Shown here: piece by piece, positions 37,310-49,363 of the stretch
How the letters are laid out: each line of letters begins with the position of its first letter
Position numbering within the stretch: the stretch's first letter is position 1
Source: Anaeramoeba flamelloides
Lineage: Eukaryota > Metamonada > Anaeramoebidae
DNA: 64,000 nucleotides
Assembly (NCBI GenBank): GCA_027625915.1
Contig: JANTQA010000033.1
Span: forward strand, 5,208,001 to 5,272,000
Direction of reading: 5' to 3'
Translations under genes and position numbers: made by a program
The notes under the pieces: generated by a model
Databases searched by the model: none
What the model was told of the DNA's origin: nothing
What the model saw: only the letters and a program-made list of their open reading frames with translations

Positions 37310-38120
37310 GGACTATCTAAAAAAAGGCCATTTATGGGGTATGGGGGTTTAAAAAACCACTGTTTTAGACACTTTATCTTTTTCAATTTACCAGAATCCT
37401 AAAATTGATACTTTTTGTGAATTTTTTTTTTTTCAGAACCCAAAAACATTTTTTGGATTTTTAAAATCGTTTGTCATTTTTTTCAGCGCAGCTAATTTTT
37501 AGCAACCTTTAAAAAAATGAAAAAGAAATTGTTTTTTCCTTTTAAAGCCAAATTGACGATATTTAATTCCATCGTTTCCAACAAAAAAGTGTTTTTTTTG
37601 TTGGAAAGCTCACATAAAAAATTTTTTACAAAAAAAGATCAGAACACATAAAATTTTTTTTACAAATAAGATCAATAAAACTCTAAAAATAAAAGATGAA
37701 AAAATAAAAAAATAAAAAAAATTTTTTTCACATTTTGAGAAAAATAAACAATGAAAATGAATGACAAATAAAAAACAAACCACTTCTAACTTTTCCCCTT
37801 TTCTTTTTAAATTATTTTTAAAATGACAAAGAAAAATTTGCATTTCGATAAATTTAATGATCATATCACAACCATGTTCGTTCTAATTGAAGTATTGTCT
37901 TACAATCAATTTTTACCTCTGAAAATTGAAAGTTAGAACAAACAGGGTTGGGATATGGTTTTCAGTAATAGGTTTGCTAATGAGAATCTGATCTGTCAAA
38001 ATTACCAATTCCTAAAAATCTGAAATTTGATAGTTCTTCTGGATACTAAGAAATAAAGACAACATTTCACTCGTGTTTTAATCCCTGCAAAGGCAATAGT
38101 GGCCTTATTTTAGATAGTCC
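37310..38120. mobile_element. TTAA-flanked inverted-repeat element, second member (811 bp)
   Basis: TTAA precedes GGACTATCTAAA at the left; GGCCTTATTTTAGATAGTCC is followed by TTAA at the right. The last 260 bp are homologous to internal DNA of 29790-31275. Non-coding: the frames inside are poly-Phe/Lys. It lies about 700 bp upstream of DOCK copy B. Confidence 0.75.
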
Positions 38121-38827
38121 TTAAATATCAAGGAATATACTTTCAATATTGATTTGACAGAGACTCACTAATGAATATAAAATTAGGTGTTGAATTCATA
38201 TAGGAAGAAAATACACAATCATCTTCACAACTGGTTAAATAGAAATATTTTCTCAATCGTTGTACATGCTCCTTCTTGAACTTGCCCGATAAAATTTCAT
38301 TTGTTTAATTTAGAATTTAACTGAGATTGGTTACAATAAAAAAATTGAAAGAATTTGAAAAAACAAGTTTTAACAAGTATACTTTAAGTTTTTTTTTTTT
38401 GGTTTTTGTCTTATTGGACCTTTGTTAAAGTTATTAGGACAATTTTTTTTTGAGTTGGAATAAATAAAATCATATACTAGTCTTCAAACAATTGGCCAAA
38501 CGAAATCCGAAACAAATTCACTTTAGCTTTCCTTTTTTCGATTTCCTTTTTGAATATTTAACCCAACAAAAAATATTTTCAAAAAAACATTTACCAAATG
38601 AAAATAATTAACTTTTTTTTCAAACCAATTAACTATTTAGAAAAAAACATAATTATATAATTTCAGTTAACAGTAATTTAATTCAACAACAATACCTTTT
38701 AAATCAATCAATTTGCTCTAAATATCAAAAAAACTTTTTTCATCAAACATACTTTATTCAAACTCATTTTTTCTTGTTTCAACATAATCACTATTTTTTT
38801 TCAAAATAAAAAAAAATCAGCGATTTA
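38121..38827 (+). promoter_or_regulatory. 5' flank of DOCK copy B
   Basis: No gene. AT-rich with an increasing A/T homopolymer content toward the start codon. It should hold the promoter and 5' leader, but I recognise no specific element. An in-frame TAA at 38807-38809 limits the protein start to 38828. Confidence 0.35.
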
Positions 38828-41800
38828 ATGACTGAACTTGAAAACAACCAGTTAACTCAAGAAACACTAGTCCAAGAGGAAGAAAAAAAACAAAGGATCG
38901 ATTATGACACTGCGCTTCATTCCCTTGAAGCAAAAAAAGATCAGTTTTATAAAAAATTTATTTTCCCAGAAAATTATGTAGATGTTGATTTTTACGAACA
39001 ACCATGCCAAACAACACACCCTATTCCTGTAAGCTTTTTTATTTTTTTTATTAACCTTCCTCTCAAAAGAAAAAAAAAAAAATTAACAACAATTTCCTTT
39101 TCACTTTTTTTTCTTCTTTCTTGAAACTCAAATTTTGTTCCTAAATTTTCCTTTTTGGCGAAACAAAAATATCCAAAAAAAAACAAATTTCCAATTCCAA
39201 CAGGAAGAATATTTAAAGCTGGGCAATAATTCTTTCATGGGTGTATGTTTAGAAACGTTTACACAGCCGTATTCCAATATTCGTTTTGGAGACAAAAAAA
39301 AAACACCAAAAACTAATGATCGAAAGCAGACTTTGTTTTTTGATAAAAAAAATACAGACAAATCATCCAATTTTCAAAAAACACTTGGAGTAAATGACAA
39401 CAAAAAAGAAAAACAGAAAACAAAAAAAAAAGAAATAAAAATAGAACAAGACACAGAAGAAGATATTGAATTGGAGATTAAAATAACTAAAACAAAAAAA
39501 AAAGAAACAAAAATAGAACAAGACACAGAAGAAGATACAGAATTGGACACAGAAACAAACACAGAAGAAGATACAGAATTGGATATTACAGAAGGCACAG
39601 AAAAAGACACAGAAGAAAACACAGAAGATAACACAGACGAAGGAATCGAAACAGAAAAAGAAAAGAAAAAAGAAATCGAAACAGAAATAAAAACAGACCA
39701 AGAAACAGAAAAACAACAAGAAGAACAAAAAAACAAAAAATTGAATAAATGGAAAGAGCTGGAGAGCAAAACAAATGAAAAAGGAAAGGAAAACGAAAAC
39801 GCAAAAGAAAAGAAAACGCCCATTTCATCTCAAATAGCTTTAATTGGTCGATATAGATCAAGTTTTGCTAAAATTTATAAGGAAGGAAAAGAGAAAGAAA
39901 AAGGAAACAATACTAAGTCGTTTGAAATCAAAGTAGGTGAAAATGATTATGATCCAAAAATTTTTGAAAATAATGAAAAAAGGATGATTTCCAACAAAAA
40001 TGAAAGGGTAATGAATTCTCCAAAATTATTTTCAATTTATCAAAGCAAAATATGTGCATTGAAACCTAAGGACAAGAGCCCACGATACAACCCTACGGAA
40101 TTATTTAAAAATCAAAAAAGGCATTCAATTTTATTTATACCAGAGGAACTGCATTTCAAAATAGGCAATTTTGAACCCTTTTTTTGCAATGCGAGTATTT
40201 ATGATCTTTCCAATGGCAAAAGGATGTCTGAAAATTATTATTTTGAATTAAATTTGCAATCGATAAATGAATTGCTGTTTGAAGCCCGTGAACAAATCTT
40301 TGGATCAAATACGATTGCACCAGAAACATCAATTAACCAGGCTGTTTTCAATTTAACAGAGAATTCTGAGAATTTAATATTAATAATTCGAATAGAAAAA
40401 ATTTTTCAACAGAATCTTAATGACGCCATGAATACATATTGCAAAAAAACACAAAAAATCAGCCGAAAGGAAAAAGAAAATTTAAAAAAAAAGATTGTGA
40501 TGGCAATTCAAAAGCATCCAAATTTAAGACAGCCATTCGCCTTTTCGTCAATCCAATTATTCAATTCAAATCAACTATTAAACCCTGAATTAATCGACGG
40601 AATCCAATTACCATTAATAAAAATGAAAGACCAAATGTCTGACAAAGATATTATTAATTATTTAAAACAAACGAATTCTAAGACTATTCATAGCACAATA
40701 CCAGGATTTCTCAGAATCAAAATTAATCAAAAAATTATCAATAAATTGAAATGGAAAAGAATAATTGACACTTGTTATCGAGATATTATTATAAATAAAA
40801 TTAAAAAAAGGAAAATTAAATTTGAATTATTAAACATGAAATCTAAAAAAATTTTACATTCAAATCTGAATGTTATTAAGAGAGAAATGAAGACAAAAAA
40901 TTTGGAAAATTCTGATCCCTTAAAAAATTGGGACGAATTGCCAATCGAAAATAATAATATGTTTTCAAATAACCAGGAAGAAGAACAAGAACAAGAACAG
41001 AAACAGGAACAAGAACAAGAACAAGAAAAGGGGAAGAAAAAGGAAAAGGATAATAACAAAGATGAAGAAAAAGACAAAGAAGAAGAAAAAGAAAAAAAAA
41101 TTGATCTTATTTATTTACAAGAGTTTAATAAAATATCATTAAAAATACCAAATTATAAATTTATAAATAATTTTTATATTTATCCAAAAAAAATAAAGGC
41201 AACAATTAAACATACTAAAGGGATTTTAATTAAAATTGAATATAAAAGAAATGATTCTTTAAGCGCAGAACCTTTATTTAATATATATGGACAAATTTTT
41301 GAATCGAAATTTGTTAATTACTGCACTACAAAGGTTTATCAAAAAAAAGATACGAAAAATTTATATGATGAAATCAAGGTTGCATTACCTTCAAAATTTG
41401 AAGAAAAGGATCATTTCTTTTTCACTTTTTATAATATTCAAAAAAATGGCACCTTGTCCATCTTTGGTTATTCAATATTGTTAGTTAATGGTGATACAAT
41501 ATTGCTTAATACACAACATAAATTAAGAATCTTTAAAACATTAGCACCTAACGGATATTTAGAAAATAATCAAGAAGTAATAAATTTACCGGACCACCAG
41601 ATAACAAAAGAAATTTTGAAAAAAACTGATTCTTCATTAATGGGTGAATTCATTATCACAACAGATTTAGTGAGTACCGTTTTATCAAAAAATAAATTTT
41701 TATATACATTTTATCACGATTTTAGATTATTAGAACTCAAAAATTTCAATGAAAATTTATTTGAAGATATTTTAAAACAATTAATAATACAACCATTAAA

Positions 41801-42182
41801 AGATTCAATACCATTTTTTCTAACAATAATGAATTTATTAATAAAATCATTTTTTTTGGGCAATATCAAAATTAAAATGACAGTTTTACAAAATTTAAGT
41901 ATTTTTATAAATAATCTTCAAAAAAAGGACAAAAAAAATATATTAAGAAAATATATTGATAATTATTTTATATTTGTTGAATCTCCTTATGACAATGATT
42001 TATTTTTTGAAGAATTGACTATCACTTTGAATCAAATATTCAAAGATTTACTTAAAAATAATACTAATGACAATAATAATAAAATTTTTGAAGTTTCTTG
42101 GTTTTTATTATCATTATTATCAAAATCAATGATTATATATTTTCAAAAAAAAAAATTACAATTTTTTAATAATAATAATAAT

Positions 42183-42244
<62 letters not shown>

Positions 42245-45200
42245 CAATACCCATGATGATAACGACAACACTGGTAAAAATACTATCAAAGATGTGGATA
42301 AAAAAAAATCCCCCCCAAAAAAAAACACTTTTAATAAAAAATATTTATTTAACCAGATGTATTTCAAAAATTTAAAATTATTAATTGACAATTTAAGATT
42401 ATTAATCCAATCAAAGATTAATATATTTAGCAACAAATGCTTTATTCTAAATCAATATATATCCTTTTTTATACGTGATTTAATTCATATTGCCGATACA
42501 AATTATGCCTTTGAATTAATTTCTAATTATATTAACAATTTAAATTTTAATGATGAACAATTAAATAACACCAAATTAATAAATTTTAAATTTTCCTTTT
42601 TTGAAATCTTATCAAAAGATGAATTATATAATAATTTAAATATTCCAAGCTTAACTCATTTCCCAAAAAATCATGATCCTTATCAATATATGGTGAATAA
42701 ATATTTTTTAGTTGGAATTTTCATCAAGCATTTTGAATTGATTTTTAAAATTCAAGATATTAACCAATTGAATTCAAATTTAATTAATGCATTGAATTTA
42801 TTTTATAATTTGTTTTATATTCACGAAAACGACACTGATCTCTCAATAAGATATCATTCACAGATAGTTACCATTTATTTCCCATTAATTATTGTATGTA
42901 TAGACCATATTAAAAAAATTGAAAAATTAAATATTTCCATAAAAAAAGATTTATTGATATTACTTCTTTACATACTGAAATATATAAATAAATCTTTTCT
43001 CTTTGATTGGTGGAAATCTACTAATTACGATAAATTGGAAAATTTTTCAAAATTAATAATATCCACAATAAACTTATTTAAATATTCTAGTTCAAAAAAT
43101 TGCTTTCAGTATAAGCCCATCAAGCTTTATCAGGACACTGGCAACTCTAGAATAATTAAAGATTTTATGAATCATACCCAGGGTAAGGTCTTGGACAAAA
43201 TGAATGTGAAAAAAAAAAAATCAAAAAGATCTTATTTTAAAAGTATAAATATCAAAACAAAAATCAATAGAAATTTGGATCAAATTTTCCAAAATTCATA
43301 CTCAAATGATAATAATAATAATGATATTGGCAATGGTAATGATAATCGTGATAAACAACAAAAAAAAAAATCTAATAAAAGACCAGTAACTTTAAAAAAA
43401 AACCAAGAGTCATTAATATCTGATTACAACAAATTTTATTATGATAAAGAAATTTCAACAGAAATTACAATTATTGTTTTGGGGTTTATTGAAGAATTAT
43501 TTTTAAAATATAAAAGGGAAATTCAAAAAAATAAACATCAACAATTTCCAATTTTAATGAAATTATTAATACAATTATTGAATAAAAACCATTCAGGTAT
43601 GATAAAATATAATCTATTTAATACTATTAACTATTGCATCTTAAATTTTGAAAAGGTGATTTTTAAAAATCTAAATAATAATGATTATTACTTAAGAGAA
43701 ATTTGTAAATTTATTATGAAATTAACCATATCATATAAAAACGAAACTCGAAAGAAGGCCAATAGTTTATTATTTTTATTAATCTTTAATAATTATAAAT
43801 ATAATCAAAATTTAATCAAAATTGAGAATTATCAAATCATGGCAATAGATTGTATTATGAAGGATAACCAAAAGGAATTACAAACCAAGGAATTAACTTT
43901 TCATAAAAAACGATTTGCAACAATTTCATTTTTAACAAAATTACATAAAAAAAAAAAAATTGAATTACAATCTAGAGTAAACGAGATGAATAATAGATTA
44001 AACGAAATAATATTCAATCACTTAAGAGTCAAAGACGCGAAAATTAATTATAACCCTGAAATGTTATCAGATTTAATATTAAAATTGGCTAATAATTATA
44101 AAAATTCTCCAAATGTTAGATTCAATTGGCTGACCAGATTAGAAGAACTATTGATTCCAAACAAATACCATATTGAAGCAGCAATGGTGTTAATTCATAA
44201 ATCTGCAATCATTAGCGAATATTTAAAATCAAGAAACAAAATTAACAATGTTAATAATAATAATAATAATGTTAATAACAATAAGAATGTTCATAATAGT
44301 AATCAGGTTAATAATAATAATAATAACAAGTGGATCGATTTAGATTGTAGGTCGTTTATCACTATCAGTAAATCAATAATGGAAGAAAGTTTTGATAATA
44401 AATTGATTGATTTAAACCTCATTGATCACACTGTTTTTTCTATTGAAAATTTATTAAATTGTCTAAATAAATGTAATACACTATTATTAAAAGAAGAGTG
44501 CTATGAGCTTTCAATTGAAGTGCTCGAAATAATTAATTCAATATTTAAACAACAAAACAATTATCAAAAAGTTGTTGGAAAGCATTGCCAAATTAAAGAG
44601 AATTATGACCAATTGATAACAGAATCATTTCAAACAAATAGATTTTATGGTAAATATTTCAAAATAGTATTAAATGGGAAATTATTAAAGGAAAAAGATG
44701 GCTTGCAATATATTTACAAACCATTAAAACATTATGTTTTGTTTGATTTGAAAAAATTATTAAAAGAAAATTATGAGAAAAAATATGGTGAAGGCAATGT
44801 AGTTATAATTTCCTTATCGGAATTAAAAAAAATTGAAAAAGATCCTAACAAAATTTATATTTCAATTCATGTTGTGGAGCCGTATTTAGAGAAGAAGAAT
44901 AAAAACAATTTAACAATTTTTGAACAAAATAATGACTTGAATAAATTTTTTTATGAAGAGTCTTATTTTGAAAAAACTGAAAAATTGAAAAAGAAAAGTA
45001 AGCAAAAAGACAAAAAAAAAGAAAAAGTACAAACAGAATCAGAAAGAATTAAAGCAAAAAATCAAAAAGAATTAGAAAAAATAAAAACTAACTGCATTAA
45101 ACAACATATTTTAACCACAAAAAACTATTTCCCATGGATGCTACCAAGATCAGAAATTATTAATGAACAAATAATCACCTTTTCTCCGATCCAAGTGGCC

Positions 45201-45596
45201 ATAAAAGATATTGAAAAGAAAATTGATTCGGCATCTTCTATTTTGAATTCACATCGCCCTAATATTACACAAATTTCACAATTTTTAGTTGGCTCTTTAA
45301 TAACACAGGTCAATGCTGGAATAATCGTTTATGCTCGAATATTTTTAAAAAATTACACAAATTATCAAAAGAAGGATGTTATATCTTTAAAAAATAGTTT
45401 TAAAAACTTTTTTGAAATTGCCCATAGTGCAATTTTTAAATTTTACGATACAATCAAAAATGATCAAGATTTTGAACTTTTAGAAAATTTTGTAAACAAT
45501 CATCAAAATATGTATGAAGAAATAATGAATTATATACCCATGGGGGATGAGGACGATAGTGATGAGGACGATTACGATGATGACGATTCTGATTAA
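38828..45596 (+). CDS. DOCK-family Rho guanine-nucleotide exchange factor, copy B
   Basis: Exon 1 38828-39028, intron 39029-39203, exon 2 39204-45596; 2,197 aa. The intron has the same position, phase and nearly the same sequence as in copy A. DHR-1 carries the same YDEIKVALPSKFEEKDHFFF pattern; DHR-2 ends with SPIQVAIKDIEKKI and QVNAGIIVYARIFL, so exchange activity is expected as in copy A. Differences from A: the N-terminal charged region is rich in Glu-Asp-Thr units instead of Lys-Glu; the Ser/Thr insert after DHR-1 is missing; an Asn tract is inserted at about residues 1,056-1,081; the DHR-2 insert lacks poly-Asp. The acidic tail is kept. Start supported by an in-frame stop 18 bp upstream. 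Same strand as copy A, 38.8 kb apart, with unrelated genes between. Confidence 0.93.
42167..42243 (+). repeat. (AAT)n tract coding for poly-Asn in DOCK copy B
   Basis: About 25 AAT units with one ATT interruption, read in frame as Asn. Copy A has only a few AAT units at the matching place (around 3450), so the tract expanded after duplication or contracted in A. Confidence 0.9.
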
Positions 45597-46089
45597 TCAT
45601 TTTTTTTTCTTTTTCACTTTGATATCATATTTTATTTTTTCAAATTTTGTGAAATTTGATCTTGCTTTACACTACATATAAAATTAACAACAGAATTAAC
45701 AAGATTTAATTAAAAATACCATAAGTACCTTTTTTTAATTATTTTTATCTCCATTTTGAACCCTTTTTTTTTCAATGATTATAATCAACTCACAGAATTT
45801 ATTTTTAAAAGTATCTTTTGCAATAATAATTTTGATTTTAAATTGAATAATTTAAAAATAAAAAATATTTTTTATACCTTTTTACTTTTTCTAAATTTCC
45901 TTTTTTAAGTTATTTGGGTTCCTTGGGTTCCTTCGGTTTCTGCACTTTAGGTTGTTTTTTAATTTTTTTTTTAAAGTGTTTGGAAGAGGTAAAAGGATAA
46001 AAAATCATTAAAAGAATTGATAAACTTGTTCATCTTGATTTATTCAACAGAACCTGTCATAATTACACCTTAAGCTATTTGGATTAAAC
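45597..46089. other. Convergent 3' region downstream of DOCK copy B
   Basis: T-rich 3' flank of copy B. On the minus strand a 32-codon frame at 45912-46007 ends in a Pro/Lys repeat (KPKEPKEPK) and may be the last exon of the minus-strand gene upstream, but reading phase does not fit the donor I chose there. Confidence 0.3.
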
Positions 46090-46444
46090 TTTAGTGACTT
46101 GAGTAAAACGATTTCCACTCAAGCATTTGAAGACCAAATGAAGTGAATCGAATAAACATTCCCATAGAATAGATCCAGCTACTTTATTTGGGTTAATACT
46201 TTAGAGTCAGTATTGGATATTTTGTGAAAACAGATTTATAAAACTTATAAAAACAAAACAAATGAAAAAAAATAAAAATAAAAAAAAAAAAAAAAGCAAC
46301 TTGAAAGGGAAAATTCTGAAAACCAGTTCTTAGTAGTAAAAAATCAGTACTAAATTGACGTAAACCATAAAAAGAATTCTAAATAAAAACTTAATAAAGT
46401 AACATTTTTTGTTTGATCGAGAGTGGGTTTAAACTTTTAGATCT
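46090..46444 (-). CDS. Possible exons of a small minus-strand gene, unknown function
   Basis: Two exon-like stretches: 46444-46404 (acceptor TTTCTTACAG, donor GTTACT) and 46198-46090 (acceptor CTAAAG, donor GTTTAA). They join in phase 2 as SLNPLSIKQKI then INPNKVAGSILWECLFDSLH and LVFKCLSGNRFTQVTK. The translation is protein-like and rises above local composition. A possible first exon with ATG and a good GTAAGT donor (MEKPFL) lies at 46884-46901, but I cannot connect it. Possible last exon at about 46040-45990 or 45912. No family recognised; the model is incomplete. Confidence 0.33.
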
Positions 46445-48061
46445 CTGTAAGAAAAAATAATTATGGTATGGATTTATCATTTTTTGACCAACATGTAAAT
46501 AATCACCAACCTATTCAATACTTGGAATATTAAAAAAATATTTTGATTAAAATAATATTGCTTTTAATCATTTTCTTCTCTCTTTTTTTGAATTAAAATT
46601 CAAGTCTAAATAGCAAGTCATTCAACTCACCAGAGACATATATCCTCTAAATACTACTACTATTTTTACATCTTATTTTTTTTTTTTTCACACTCTTCAT
46701 TTTTTATTCCGTTTTTTTATTCTCTTCTTCTTTTCCCCGAAAACTAAATTGAATTTAGAATACTTCTAATGACTGTAATTAAAAACTTCTTTTAACCACT
46801 ATTTGAATTAACAGTCACAAATTTAGTCACTTCAAAGGTCTCTCTTTAACAAATTAAGAGCTCTTGAGTACTTAACACTTACCAAGAAAGGCTTCTCCAT
46901 GTTTTTTTTTGTTGTTTTTCTTATCTTTTTATAAATTAATTTTTTTTTCATTTTTTTAAAGAAAGGCTATTGAATATGATAAATTCTTTGCTACATAATT
47001 CCTAGGGTAAACTCCCATTCAAAAAAAAAAAAAAAAAAAAAAATTTCCAAAGAAGTGTGATGTGGTTTAACCATTAAAACTTAGTAGTTTTTGGGGTCTA
47101 GACATACTTTTCATAAAAAAAAATCAAATATTTTTTTGATAAAATTTCTCTTGAAAAATAAAAAAATCACAAGAACCAAGAAATATTTTTCAAAGTTTGA
47201 AAATATTTTTAAAAGCTATTTTTTTCTTGTTGGGACTTTTACAATTTTTAATTCCCAAATTTTCAAAAGATAATTTTTTATAAATTTGATATCTTAAAAT
47301 CTTTTCATAGAAATTCAAATTACAGTTTTTTTATCGAAAGATAGAATATTTTTGAGAAAATATTTCTATTGAGAGATTATTTACAAGAATAATTTTTTTT
47401 TCGGAAAAATATCTTTTTTTGAGATTATTATTTTTCTTATAAAAATTAGTTTCTAAACACATCTTTTTTAATAACATCAATTATTTTGATCTTCTTTCAA
47501 AACATAAAATCTTTATATTTAATCTATTATGATTGTTAACAAACATTGAAAGTATACAAAAAAAAATTCTTTAAAAAATTAATTCATTAAAGTTAAAAAA
47601 AACTTTTAATTGTGATTTATATTCCTAGAATTTTTCTAGATTTTTTTCAAATCCAAAGGGGATTTTCATTATTTCATATATTCAAATCAGTAATAAGCTC
47701 GATTTAAATAATGTTTCCTCAACTAGAATTTGTCTAAAAGATGGGTAAAATTTTCACTACTTGCCTAATAAAAAAAAGTTTTTTATAACTTGTTACATCG
47801 TGTTTTAAAGATGTTATAACCGTTTAAAAGGTTTAAAAATTTTATAATAAAAACTTTTATAGCCTAAATATTTGCTATAAAATGTGTTATAAAATTTTTA
47901 ATTTGTTATAAGCCCGTTTTAAGAATATTTTTCAAAAAAATATTGAAAAAATCATACTGTAAAAGGAAAAATAGTTATAAAGATGTTAGAGAGATGTTAT
48001 AAACAATTTTTTTTTTTTATTAGAACTAATTTTACTTATTGTTATTTGTAGTAAAGAGTTA
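46445..48061. other. Intergenic DNA with GTTATAA-repeat patch
   Basis: Apart from the possible first exon near 46.9 kb, no gene. 47770-48003 contains many TTATAA/GTTATAA words in both orientations (for example GATGTTATAACCG and TTGTTATAAGCCCG), which resembles a degenerate inverted-repeat element. No open frame. Confidence 0.4.
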
Positions 48062-48462
48062 CAGCTGTTCCAAGGCTACAGGGAAATTTTTTCAATATCA
48101 AATTTTGATGTTGATAAAGATTTTTAAATCTAAGAATATAAGAATAAGAAATCTCATATTGAAAATATTTTTCCATTAATCAGTTGAGAAGAAAAATATT
48201 CTCCTACTGTGGTTGAGTATTAAATATATTTTTTAGAGGAGATTTTATGTAGTTTCTTAATGAATTTTCGATTTTTAGAGTCATTTTGAGTGATGAAAAT
48301 TTATTTTTTGAAAATCAGAAAAAATTCTTGAAAATTGACTCATTTAAGAATTATTTTTTTTTCAATATGGGCTTTATTTTTCTCAGATTGAACTTTATAA
48401 AAATCTATATCAATACCAAATTTTGATCTTGATACAATTTCACGGTAGCCTTGGAACAGCTG
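48062..48462. mobile_element. TA-flanked palindromic element with CAGCTG ends
   Basis: About 401 bp. TA flanks both sides; the ends CAGCTGTTCCAAGGCTAC and GTAGCCTTGGAACAGCTG are exact complements, and arms continue with CAAATTTTGATSTTGATA-like matches. Only one copy is in the window. No coding capacity. Confidence 0.85.
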
Positions 48463-48664
48463 TATCAAGAAAGTGGGTTTGGATTTATGATCACTATTCA
48501 TTTCTTGTTCCTTTTTTTATTCTATATTCACATACGAATACAACATATACTTGCATGGGATTCTTGGATAGAACAAAGAGTTATCTCAATGAAAAAAATT
48601 TGAGACTCGAGAAAAACGATACTGAAATTATACACTTGAGAAGATTTAAAATCCATCTAAAGTA
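48463..48664 (+). other. Unassigned open frame next to the CAGCTG element
   Basis: An open frame ending in TAA (48662-48664) reads KWVWIYDHYSFLVPFF, then MGFLDRTKSYLNEKNLRLEK and NDTEIIHLRRFKIHLK. Composition is protein-like. Its apparent start lies within the element, so it may be an exon or a gene relic cut by the insertion. No family recognised. Confidence 0.3.
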
Positions 48665-48850
48665 AATGACTGTTGTGACTTTTGAAAAAACTGTTATTAG
48701 GTTTTTAAAAAAAACGGAAAGTTTTGTGATTGAAGCTACAACATTTCATCTGTCAACCTACCAATCTTGAAAGTGAAAATTTTACATTTGTTTTAATAAC
48801 TTCTCGTAAAATTTCAAATGATAATTGCAAAAAAAGACTTCTAAAAAGTA

Positions 48851-49341
48851 TAGAGCAGTGAAAAAAATACCGGACATGAAAAAAATCCCAGACAAGATTT
48901 TTAATTGTGAATTTTAGTAAAATTATTGTGTAATTTCATTTATTTACAATCAAATTCCTTTTTTTAAGAATCGAACTTTTTCCATTATAACTCCTCCACT
49001 TATTAGAATGATGATTGATGAAATCACACTTGTTCAAAACACCATTCATTCAATCAAAAAACAAGAAGAAAAATTATCATTTTCCAAACTCTAGTAAACC
49101 TCTATAAAACTGGATTATTTTTCAAAAAAAGTTGATCAACATTAGGCTATCAAACAATTACTCGAGTATTCTAGAGACACCTTACTTTGATGGACTTTAG
49201 GTAGGTTTATTACTAATCTCATAAAAAAATTGGTTATTTATAATAAGGATTTAATTGAAATTATACAAAAATTTTACTAATAATCACAATTAAAAATCTT
49301 GTCAGGGATTTTTTTCATGTCCGGTATTTTTTTCCCAACTA
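48851..49341. mobile_element. MITE family 4, copy 2, beside the eS10 exon
   Basis: 491 bp with TA on both sides. The inverted ends share GAAAAAAATACCGGACATGA, then ATCCC and AGATTTTTAATTGTGA; the same arms occur at 36190-36695. It ends about 20 bp before the 3' splice site of the eS10 exon, so it sits inside that intron. No coding frame. Confidence 0.8.
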
Positions 49342-49363
49342 TACACCTTATTCTTCAAAGCAG

